Below are positions 1-6,229 of a stretch of 14,996 nucleotides of DNA, piece by piece. Source of the stretch: Eubacteriales Family XIII. Incertae Sedis bacterium (GTDB taxonomy: Bacteria; Bacillota; Clostridia; Peptostreptococcales; Anaerovoracaceae). Within the stretch, counting starts at the first letter, position 1; every line of letters starts with the position of its first letter. Below the pieces are notes generated by a model. The model saw only the letters and a program-made list of their open reading frames with translations, had not been told where the DNA came from and ran no database searches. The translations under genes were made by a program, and so were the position numbers. Location: NCBI GenBank assembly GCA_031289235.1, contig JAITPU010000020.1, forward strand, positions 1-14,996, written 5' to 3'.

Positions 1-134
1 AATTATAAATCTGGATAGCGATAGAAGACCTCTTGGCGTGGACGCCTGCCGCGCAAGCGATACGTGGATCGCACGTAAAAAATCAGCATATCGAAAAAGT
101 GGCCGTTTATCAATCTCCCTTCTTTACAATCTCT

Positions 135-353
135 TCATACGATTTCCAACAGCAATCCGCGGAGCGTTTCGAGTTCTTCCTTCGTGAACGTCAGCCCCTT
201 GCTCATCTTCTCATGCTCCGGACCCCACTCGCGGATATCATACTTTGGTTCGCGCCCGGTCCAGCTCACAAGGTTGAGTTCCTTCGTCCAACCCTTCGCG
301 CTTTGGGACAAAACGCCTATTGTTTCTTTGATTTCAAATGTTACATCAGCCAT
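135..353 (-). CDS. YdbC/PC4-family single-stranded DNA-binding protein
   Basis: This 72-residue protein matches from memory the YdbC family of Firmicutes, which has the fold of the eukaryotic transcriptional coactivator PC4 and binds single-stranded DNA or RNA as a dimer. Visible landmarks are the N-terminal beta segment (MADVTFEIKETIGVLS), the conserved stretch KGWTKELNLVSW, GREPKYDIREW, and a C-terminal helix rich in Leu and Glu (residues 55-71). Length is typical of the family. The start ATG (351-353) is preceded by TAGGAG at 361-366 with 7 bases of spacing. A near-consensus promoter lies at 470-498, so it is probably transcribed alone with a leader of about 110 bases. The cellular role is not settled in the family; proposals include DNA repair or transcription modulation. 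Family assignment is confident, function is not. Confidence 0.9.
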   Translation of the reverse strand: MADVTFEIKETIGVLSQSAKGWTKELNLVSWTGREPKYDIREWGPEHEKMSKGLTFTKEELETLRGLLLEIV

Positions 354-469
354 CTACCTGCTCCTATTCTGAATGATTGTTCAATCGCATATTACCGTTC
401 ATTTGTTTTGTTCATATGTGGCTACGTCAGCTAATTCAGAGAGATTCTAAATTTTCCTGCCTTATCTAC

Positions 470-498
470 AATATAAAATAAGCGACCCCGCGTGTCAA
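470..498 (-). promoter_or_regulatory. SigA-type promoter of the YdbC-family gene
   Basis: On the minus strand a perfect -35 box TTGACA (493-498) is followed after exactly 17 bases by TATATT (470-475), a 5/6 match to the -10 consensus. Transcription would begin near 463, giving a leader of about 110 bases before the ATG at 353. A short inverted repeat, CCGCG at 488-492 and CGCGG at 504-508, straddles the -35 box and could be a repressor site; that part is speculative. Confidence 0.75.
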
Positions 499-611
499 TA
501 GGGCGCGGCATTTTCAGCGGTTAGCAAGCTGACAATCATGACGATTTTTTCCGGGACGGGCAAAGAAGCCTCCTTTTACATATTACATGTTCAAAAAATT
601 CTTCCGCCCTT

Positions 612-642
612 CCAAACTTTTGATTGTGGTAAAATTGTCTAA
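612..642 (+). promoter_or_regulatory. Candidate promoter of the ECF sigma operon
   Basis: Two overlapping readings are possible. One is an extended -10 SigA promoter, TG at 627-628 followed by TAAAAT at 630-635, without a good -35 box. The other is an ECF-type promoter with CCAAAC at 612-617 and TGTC at 636-639, resembling the TGAAAC/CGTC pattern recognised by SigV-like factors but with a slightly long 18-base spacer. The second reading would mean that the sigma factor transcribes its own operon, as is common in this family. Neither match is strong. Confidence 0.35.
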
Positions 643-698
643 TAAATGTCGGGCCTGACAGAATGCGACAATATTAAAAGGCGTTAGAGGATAAGGAT

Positions 699-1178
699 AT
701 GAATATGGATAATCAATGGTATTTAGCGATAATTGCCGAGAAAGAGCGTTTTTACAGACTTGCGTACAGTTATGTCAAAAACGAGCAAGACGCGTTGGAC
801 ATCATGCAGGAATCAATGTACAAAGCGCTCAAGCAATACGGCAGGCTTCGCGAAAAGGACGTTGTGATAACCTGGTTTTATCGGATTGTCATAAACACAT
901 CCCTTAATTTTTTAAAGAAAAACGCAAAAAACATTTACATTGAAGACATTGATCAGGAAAGCATAGCCGCGCATCCTCGAAAAAACTATTTTGAACTGCG
1001 GCAGGCCGTAAATGAACTGCCGTTTCAATATAAAACGGTGATAATCCTGCGCTACTTTGAAGATATGAAGATATCCGATATAGCGGGAATCCTCGGTGAA
1101 AATGTCAATACGGTAAAGACCAGGCTTTATACCGCGCTGAAAAAACTCAGAGTTGAAATATCAGAGGAGGATGTGTGA
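699..1178 (+). CDS. sigV: ECF-subfamily RNA polymerase sigma factor (SigV-like)
   Basis: This 159-residue sigma-70 family factor has only regions 2 and 4, the hallmark of extracytoplasmic-function sigma factors. Region 2 spans about residues 14-80 with FYRLAYSYVKNEQDALDIMQE (core binding and -10 recognition, Asp-Ala-x-Asp). Region 4 spans about 100-152 with LPFQYKTVIILRYFEDMKISDIA and a helix-turn-helix ending in VNTVKTRLYTALKKL. ATG 699 has AGAGG at 686-690; ATG 705 is an alternative with AAGG at 693-696. The following gene encodes an RsiV-type membrane anti-sigma factor a few bases downstream, so this is very probably the regulated partner. By analogy with Bacillus SigV it would direct envelope-stress genes such as lysozyme-resistance functions; the target set cannot be read from this window. 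Confidence 0.9.
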   Translation: MNMDNQWYLAIIAEKERFYRLAYSYVKNEQDALDIMQESMYKALKQYGRLREKDVVITWFYRIVINTSLNFLKKNAKNIYIEDIDQESIAAHPRKNYFELRQAVNELPFQYKTVIILRYFEDMKISDIAGILGENVNTVKTRLYTALKKLRVEISEEDV

Positions 1179-1180
1179 AC

Positions 1181-2044
1181 ATGAGTAATAATTTATATTC
1201 GAAAAAAGATTTAGAAGTTATCGCTCGGGAATGGCGCCATGCAAAAGCGCCGGAAAAACTCGAAAGGATGATGATTGATATGGCAACGCAAAAACAGAAA
1301 AAATTCACAGGATTCAGGATCGCGGGAACGAGCGTGGCGGCAGTCGCCCTTGCCTTTGTGCTGGGACTCAATGTAAGCTCCGCGTTCGCGGCGACGATGA
1401 GAAACATTCCGCTGATAGGTTCCGCAGCAAAATTCCTGACCTTCCGCGAATACGAAAAGAAAACCGATACTTACGCAGTGCAAATCGATACCGCTAAGAT
1501 AAGCGGAATGGGAAACGGCGCTCTTGAGACGGCGTTGAACGAAAAATACATGGAACAGTCAAAGCGGCTCTATAACGAGTTTATGTCAAAGATTAAAGCC
1601 GGCGACGAGAATATAGGACTGTTTTCAAATTACACCGTGAAAGCGGACAACGGCGTGACTGTCAGCATAGAAAACGCTGTGACGGAAACAGCGGCTTCCG
1701 GTTATGAAAAGCTTGCTTATGATACGCTGGACGTTAAAAACGAACGCTACATCACTCTTAAATCCTTGTTTGTTGACGACAGCTATATAGACGTGATCAG
1801 CAAAAATATATCCGAACAGATAAGCGCTCAGATGTCCGCTGACGCGGCAAAGGTGTATTTCACGAATGAAAATAAGTTTAAGGCTATAAGCGGAGACCAG
1901 GCCTTTTATATAAATAACGACAACAAACTGGTCGTCGCCTTTGACGAATATGCGATAGCACCGGGATATATGGGGACAGTAGAGTTCATGATCCCCACGG
2001 AAGCACTGCGAAATATACTCGTAAGCGGGGAGTATATTCACTGA
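1181..2044 (+). CDS. rsiV: RsiV-like membrane anti-sigma factor (DUF4163/DUF3298)
   Basis: A 287-residue single-pass membrane protein. Residues 1-43 are a charged cytoplasmic part expected to hold the sigma factor. A hydrophobic segment at about 44-70 ends in an AFA motif of the signal-peptidase type (residues 68-70). The outside part starts with NIPLIGSAAKFLTFREYE, as in RsiV homologues, continues with a DUF4163-like region (about 96-190) and ends with a DUF3298-like region (about 193-283) carrying YAIAPGYMGTVEFMIPTEAL. Bacillus RsiV binds lysozyme through this outer domain and is then cleaved by signal peptidase. I chose ATG 1181, which has AGGAGG at 1165-1170 with 10 bases of spacing. GTG 1175 is an alternative with 4-base spacing and would overlap the sigma stop codon. 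The two genes are surely one operon. Confidence 0.88.
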   Translation: MSNNLYSKKDLEVIAREWRHAKAPEKLERMMIDMATQKQKKFTGFRIAGTSVAAVALAFVLGLNVSSAFAATMRNIPLIGSAAKFLTFREYEKKTDTYAVQIDTAKISGMGNGALETALNEKYMEQSKRLYNEFMSKIKAGDENIGLFSNYTVKADNGVTVSIENAVTETAASGYEKLAYDTLDVKNERYITLKSLFVDDSYIDVISKNISEQISAQMSADAAKVYFTNENKFKAISGDQAFYINNDNKLVVAFDEYAIAPGYMGTVEFMIPTEALRNILVSGEYIH

Positions 2045-2087
2045 TATAATCACGGCTTAAAGGCTTAAACCCGCTTTTATAATATAG

Positions 2088-2103
2088 TATTGCTGCAGCA
2101 ATA
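2088..2103. repeat. 16-bp perfect palindrome
   Basis: TATTGCTGCAGCAATA is its own reverse complement. It lies in the intergenic space between two convergent genes, directly before the terminator hairpin at 2103-2148. It may be part of the terminator structure or a binding site for a dimeric protein; the sequence does not decide. Confidence 0.6.
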
Positions 2104-2148
2104 ACGAACCCGGGCTGCCGGCACTATTCGCCGGCAGCCTGATTCGTT
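2103..2148. terminator. Bidirectional hairpin between convergent genes
   Basis: Perfect 10-base arms at 2113-2122 (GGCTGCCGGC) and 2130-2139 (GCCGGCAGCC) enclose a 7-base loop. Outer arms at 2103-2108 (AACGAA) and 2143-2148 (TTCGTT) extend the stem across an internal loop. Its place between the ends of rsiV and the tolC-like gene suggests a shared terminator. There is no run of T on either strand, so it may instead protect transcript ends or act with Rho. Confidence 0.6.
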
Positions 2149-2213
2149 CGTCTAAGCCGTTTGGCTCATACCATCAGCGTGGGACGCGGCAATTTGTTTT
2201 CAGTGAAAATCTC

Positions 2214-3446
2214 CTATTGCGGATTCTGTTGCTGCGCGGCAGAGGTGAGTCCAATGCCGGTAGCGTAATTCAGTTCATACACCGCGAGATCGTACTCAGC
2301 GATTTGCGCTGCGCGCGCGAGCTGCGCGCGATAGGAATTTAACTGAGCGCTCTGCACGTCTACCAGCGTCTGCATACCGGCTTCATATGAAAGACTCGCG
2401 AGACGGTAAGCCTCCTGCGCGTTGGAAACCGTCTTATCCAAAGCGAAGATCGCTGCGTTCAGGCTGTCGAGTTTCATAAACCTGCCGCGGATATCCATTT
2501 CGATCGACGTCCGTTGGGACTCAAGCTGCATCTGATATTTTTTGATTTCCAGATCGGCGTTGAGCACGGTGGAAGAATCACCCGGATAAGCGCTGACGCT
2601 TTCCCTCTGCAACAGAGCTTTTTGCAGGTTATACTCGACTATGTTCAGCTCGTTTCGATTTGTGAAGGCGTCGGAAATCGCGCTTTTCAAATTCAGAATC
2701 AGAGGTCTGGCCCTCACTAAGGAATCGGTGAAAGCCACGTTTTGCATAAGCGGATAGTTCAGTTGAAAATTGAAGCCCATGCGCGCGCTTTTCAGCGTGT
2801 TTTCATTTTCGTTGACAGTGGTGAGAGCGTCCTGCATGGCGCTTTCCGCGAGCAGCACATCCATTTTGGCTGATACGCCGAGTTCGAATTTTTTGTTCGT
2901 ATTTTCGAGGATTTCGTTCTGTACGCGCAGGTTGTCCTGAGAGATGCGCAGGTTGTCCTGAGCCAGCAGCACATTGTAATAGGACTTGATCGTGTCATGT
3001 TCCAATTGAGCCAGCGCGATATCAAAGCCGATAGTCGCCTGATTTGTCAAATATGGCCTTGTGATTTCTATGACTTTGGCGTCGATGCTCTGAGCGGGAT
3101 TTGCCGCGCGCACGTTTCCCTGCTGGATCATCCTGCTGACGGACTGCATGTAGTTCCAGCTTTCAGCATAACCCTTGGCCGCCGCCAAGGTTAAATCTCT
3201 CGCCAGCACCGCGGCGTCGTATCCCGGCCCCGTGGATTTCATCCGTTCCGCGGCCCCCGCCAGGGACAGCGAAATCGTTTTGCCCGTGAAATCCATCGTC
3301 GGTACAATGACGCTGCTATTCAGAACGTCGGCGTCCGCCTCCTGATTCGTTGTCGGTTCGGCCGCAAACGCCGGAATCACCCCTGCCAATATGATGGCGA
3401 CGGTTAAAACGATGCTGATTATCAGCCTTTTTTTCATAGTTTTCAT
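2214..3446 (-). CDS. TolC-like secreted coiled-coil protein
   Basis: A 410-residue protein with a clear signal peptide (MKTMKKR, then a hydrophobic stretch, then AFA at 27-29). The body has the duplicated helical pattern of the TolC/outer membrane efflux family. The first repeat carries YYNVLLAQDNLR...KKFELGVSAKMDVLLAESAMQDA (about 156-207). The second carries ASLSYEAGMQTLVDVQSAQLNSYRAQLA (about 350-377) and ends with the typical YELNYATGIGL. In diderm bacteria this family forms the outer-membrane channel of efflux and type I secretion systems. Here the helix-to-helix connections appear short (about 110-135 and 286-297), and no adaptor or transporter gene is adjacent. The start at 3446 has GAAAGG at 3454-3459 with 7 bases of spacing; an upstream ATG at 3470 lacks such a site. 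Family is confident, role unknown. Confidence 0.85.
   Translation of the reverse strand: MKTMKKRLIISIVLTVAIILAGVIPAFAAEPTTNQEADADVLNSSVIVPTMDFTGKTISLSLAGAAERMKSTGPGYDAAVLARDLTLAAAKGYAESWNYMQSVSRMIQQGNVRAANPAQSIDAKVIEITRPYLTNQATIGFDIALAQLEHDTIKSYYNVLLAQDNLRISQDNLRVQNEILENTNKKFELGVSAKMDVLLAESAMQDALTTVNENENTLKSARMGFNFQLNYPLMQNVAFTDSLVRARPLILNLKSAISDAFTNRNELNIVEYNLQKALLQRESVSAYPGDSSTVLNADLEIKKYQMQLESQRTSIEMDIRGRFMKLDSLNAAIFALDKTVSNAQEAYRLASLSYEAGMQTLVDVQSAQLNSYRAQLARAAQIAEYDLAVYELNYATGIGLTSAAQQQNPQ
2925..2962. repeat. 21-bp tandem duplication inside the tolC-like gene
   Basis: The 17-base string GCGCAGGTTGTCCTGAG occurs at 2925-2941 and again at 2946-2962, an offset of 21 bases. In the protein this gives two consecutive heptads, QDNLRIS and QDNLRVQ (residues 163-176), within a predicted coiled-coil helix. 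The near-identity of the DNA suggests a fairly recent slippage that added exactly one heptad. Confidence 0.7.
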
Positions 3447-3469
3447 AAATTTACCTTTCTTAACTTGCA

Positions 3470-3498
3470 ATTGTATTGTTTTGAGTATTCTTCCTGAA
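3470..3498 (-). promoter_or_regulatory. Weak candidate promoter of the tolC-like gene
   Basis: On the minus strand TACAAT (3470-3475, 5/6 match to the -10 box) lies 17 bases from TTCAGG (3493-3498, 3/6 match to the -35 box). Transcription would start near 3463, just ahead of the ribosome binding site. A small CCCCG/CGGGG hairpin at 3513-3526 lies further upstream. The call depends mainly on the -10 box. Confidence 0.3.
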
Positions 3499-3565
3499 CG
3501 TGAACTTTTGCGCCCCGCATTCGGGGAATTTTGTAACTATCCATAAAAGCAGCCGCCGATAGAGA

Positions 3566-3599
3566 CAAACGCGTGGGCATCCTCTGCTTCACGCGTTTG
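3566..3599 (-). terminator. Hairpin downstream of the O-antigen ligase-family gene
   Basis: Perfect 10-base arms CAAACGCGTG (3566-3575) and CACGCGTTTG (3590-3599) enclose 14 bases. The hairpin begins 38 bases after the stop codon of the minus-strand gene ending at 3637 and precedes the tolC-like gene. No T-run follows, so intrinsic termination would be weak; Rho-assisted termination or mRNA end protection are alternatives. Confidence 0.5.
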
Positions 3600-3636
3600 C
3601 GCGCAGCGCCAACATGCGTTCTGCGAGCGATCTCGT

Positions 3637-5682
3637 TTATGTTTGTTCGATCGCGTCGTTCTGCTTTTTCAGGATAATGTTGATCGCGATACCGATGCCC
3701 AGCAGGCCGTAAAACATCGGCATGACGGACACGGAGCTGTCGTTGACGAGAGCGGATGTCAGGAAACCGCATACGCCGAGGAAAATACCGAAGCCGACGG
3801 TGGAATTAAAATCGGCGTATTTTTCGCGCCAGTACAGGCGCAAGCACTGCACTGTGTATATGCCCCAAAGCGCGAGCAACGCGAGCATGGAGATTACGCC
3901 TGTTCCGATCATAACGCCTATATACATGTTGTGCGGTTTATCGACGATGATGTTTATATCCCAGCCTACGTTGTATTTCCCGATATAATCTTCGTGGGGG
4001 AAATAAATGCAGAAAGTGTCCGCCCCGTACCCGATGAAGATCGTGTCCTTCAGCAATGGGAGACTTCTGGACCAGATGTAGCCGCGGTTGCTGCCGAAAC
4101 CCTGGTTGTTTTCAAAGCCGAATGAAGGCACTTTTCGGAGCTTTACCGGCTTGCCCATATCGTTGAGCAGAGCGACGCCGTCGGGATCAACTCGAAAATT
4201 CCACGCCTGATCAGAACCGTCCAGTTTGAATACGCAGTAATTAAAGCCGCTTTCGTCGTTTGCCGGCGTTAAAGTGAAGATATCGAAACGCGGGTCGTTC
4301 ACTCTGAATACGGGTGAATTGTCAACCTCCGCCCATTTGACGCCAAGTCCGCTTCCTTCCGCGTCCTTGACGGTTATATCAAAAGGATCGACCGGGTTGA
4401 TGCTTATCGTTCCCTCATCGCCGTTTACGCTGAATATTATGTCAAACCCGTCGTTGATGAAATAATCAATGCGGCCCGTTTCCGCGGCCGCGCCGTCGCC
4501 GCTGTTTTCATCGGAGATGTTCAGGACGCTCCGGATCGCGCTGCCTAATTCGGGAATCCATCTCTCATGCGTAAATCCGGCCATCGCCAGCGTGATCGCC
4601 ATCAGGACAATGACGGGTTTCCGCCATTCCCATATTCTTTTATTGAGGACGGCTATGCCAAGTACGACGACGACGAACATTCCCAGAAAGCCGCCGGAAG
4701 AAGCTGAGCCGATAAAATTAAAGATCAGCAGTGAAAACAGGCAGCCCCAGACGATTTTTTTCACGACAGACTTTTCACGGATGAAAAGCATTCCGAAAAG
4801 AGGGACGAGCAGGTTAAGATAAAAAGAAACGTAGTCTATGTTGTAAACAGTCTGATAAATTTCTTTATTCCTGAAAGTAAATTCCAGGAAGGTCATTCCC
4901 TGTTCCGCCGCCTCGTCTATTTTCTGCCAGACTGAGACGCCTTCCGCGTCTAATACATTGGGAAGGATCAATTTTTGCCCGGCCACAGTCCTGAAAAAAT
5001 CCATGTCTGCCGCCTGGCTGACACCCAGCAAAGACAGAATCCCACTGGAAACCGCGAGAGGATATATGATATATTTCACGTTTTTTTCCGTGTTTACCGT
5101 GTTTATCACATAAAACAGCATGAACATGTAACTCAGCAGTATATAAGTTCCTTCAAGCCTGTCGTTCCAGCCTTCCCAGGCGATATCCCTGTAATCTGAG
5201 AAAATATAAGACAGAAGCACAAATATTATGTAAACCAGCATTGGTACGTAAAAGACGCTGCGCTTTATCGCGAGGGATTGGGTGACCAGCCGATAAAGAA
5301 GCATAAATAAAGCCGAAAACACGCACACGACGATAGCCACTGATTTATAATGACTGAAAAAATCTGAAAGCCCCGTCTCGTTGGGATACCAGAAGAAGGT
5401 GGGCATTATATCTCTGTCGTAATAATACGCCTTCGTGATCATGACGACGAAAGCCGTGAATATCGCAGATGGTAGAAACTGCGGAGGATATACACTTTCG
5501 TCGACGCCGATGGCGTGGCTCATTGCCCAAAGATATTCGTCCTTGCGGGAGCCTTTAAAAAACATGCCTCCTGAACGCGGGCTTTTCTGTTCTTTTCGCT
5601 TCATATCTCCAGACTTTGCCTTATCAAAGCCCGGTTTGAGCTTGCCGGGGTCTTTATTTCCGTTTTCTTTGTCTTTAGGCAT
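3637..5682 (-). CDS. O-antigen ligase / Wzy polymerase family membrane protein
   Basis: A 681-residue polytopic membrane protein. A basic cytoplasmic N-terminus (1-65) is followed by roughly 12 hydrophobic segments: nine between about 67 and 371 and three between about 586 and 672. Between them lies a large outside loop (about 372-585). Just before the last segments comes the conserved block GYIWSRSLPLLKD, GYGADTF, FPHEDYIGKYN and DKPHNMY, characteristic of Wzy_C-type glycan ligases/polymerases as found in Clostridia. It probably polymerises or transfers a lipid-linked glycan outside the membrane. The open frame continues upstream to a TTG at 5943. I prefer ATG 5682, which has GGGAG 9 bases upstream, because a strong promoter sits inside the extension at 5881-5909. 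The glycan substrate cannot be told. Envelope-glycan genes lie divergently at 6230. Confidence 0.85.
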   Translation of the reverse strand: MPKDKENGNKDPGKLKPGFDKAKSGDMKRKEQKSPRSGGMFFKGSRKDEYLWAMSHAIGVDESVYPPQFLPSAIFTAFVVMITKAYYYDRDIMPTFFWYPNETGLSDFFSHYKSVAIVVCVFSALFMLLYRLVTQSLAIKRSVFYVPMLVYIIFVLLSYIFSDYRDIAWEGWNDRLEGTYILLSYMFMLFYVINTVNTEKNVKYIIYPLAVSSGILSLLGVSQAADMDFFRTVAGQKLILPNVLDAEGVSVWQKIDEAAEQGMTFLEFTFRNKEIYQTVYNIDYVSFYLNLLVPLFGMLFIREKSVVKKIVWGCLFSLLIFNFIGSASSGGFLGMFVVVVLGIAVLNKRIWEWRKPVIVLMAITLAMAGFTHERWIPELGSAIRSVLNISDENSGDGAAAETGRIDYFINDGFDIIFSVNGDEGTISINPVDPFDITVKDAEGSGLGVKWAEVDNSPVFRVNDPRFDIFTLTPANDESGFNYCVFKLDGSDQAWNFRVDPDGVALLNDMGKPVKLRKVPSFGFENNQGFGSNRGYIWSRSLPLLKDTIFIGYGADTFCIYFPHEDYIGKYNVGWDINIIVDKPHNMYIGVMIGTGVISMLALLALWGIYTVQCLRLYWREKYADFNSTVGFGIFLGVCGFLTSALVNDSSVSVMPMFYGLLGIGIAINIILKKQNDAIEQT

Positions 5683-5880
5683 TTGCGTAAACTCCCGCGA
5701 TGTACGCGCCGTCTCGCCGTGCGAGCCTGTTTCCGCACAGCACGCGCTGAAAGCCGCCGCCAGACGGCAGACGGCAGAAAATTGTTGCGGCTCAAGCCTG
5801 ACTGAGGGCGCGATTTTATAATATTGCTCCGGTTCCGCCTGAATCGCAGCGGAGTTTTCGATGTCACGAGTCGAATAATA

Positions 5881-5909
5881 ATTATATTCCATTTTGCCGG
5901 ACAGTTCAA
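5881..5909 (-). promoter_or_regulatory. SigA-type promoter of the O-antigen ligase-family gene
   Basis: On the minus strand TTGAAC (5904-5909, 4/6 match to the -35 box) is followed after exactly 17 bases by a perfect TATAAT (5881-5886). Transcription would begin near 5874, leaving a leader of about 190 bases before ATG 5682. The leader contains a small CTCGC/GCGAG hairpin shortly before the ribosome binding site. This placement argues against the longer reading frame starting at 5943. Confidence 0.6.
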
Positions 5910-6229
5910 CAGGCTGACGTGAAAAAATGATTTGCTTATTCAACGGAAAGCGGTTAAAATATATACGGTTATCGCGATAAGGTCTTATGACTGTTTCTTA
6001 TTTAGATTTCGCTCCAAATTTTGGAACGGATGGCGGAAAACAGTATCTACATGTTTCGCTTTATGGTAAGGTTTTAAATGCGAATCAGTATTATACGGCG
6101 CGACGGTAAAAGATCGTAACGACGTTCGATATTCAGTCGGCGCATGGCGCAACGATAAAATATATGATAATAACGGCAATATAAAATATACGGCAATATT
6201 GAAATACCGCAGCAAAAGGAGAGCCGTGC
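5910..6229. other. Divergent intergenic region
   Basis: This 320-base AT-rich stretch separates the minus-strand glycan ligase promoter from the plus-strand dehydratase gene. It holds a 13-base palindrome centred on one T (TCCAAATTTTGGA, 6013-6025). The 10-mer ACGGCAATAT occurs twice, at 6173-6182 and 6190-6199. Several TATAAT-like strings lie at 6156-6185 but none has a good -35 partner. A strong ribosome binding site AAAGGAG (6215-6221) sits at the right end. A 40-codon frame on the plus strand (5987-6109) is open but has only a weak ribosome binding site. I see no confident gene and no clear plus-strand promoter. Confidence 0.5.

Noticed and set aside
62..82. ACGTG/CACGT hairpin followed by six A, considered as a terminator of the YdbC-family gene.
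   Set aside because: On the minus strand the T-run precedes rather than follows the stem, so it does not have terminator geometry for that gene.
1..181. A plus-strand frame open at the left edge (about 60 codons, ending near 181).
   Set aside because: It has no recognisable protein motif, overlaps the well-supported YdbC-family gene on the other strand, and could be chance.
33..434. A 133-codon plus-strand frame starting with TTG.
   Set aside because: It lies antisense over the whole YdbC-family gene, lacks a ribosome binding site and shows no family resemblance.
3637..5943. The longest reading of the glycan ligase gene, starting at TTG 5943.
   Set aside because: No ribosome binding site precedes TTG 5943, and a TATAAT promoter lies inside the extension; ATG 5682 is better supported.
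5985..6215. A 76-codon minus-strand frame in the divergent intergenic region.
   Set aside because: No ribosome binding site or known motif, and the composition looks like antisense of AT-rich non-coding DNA.
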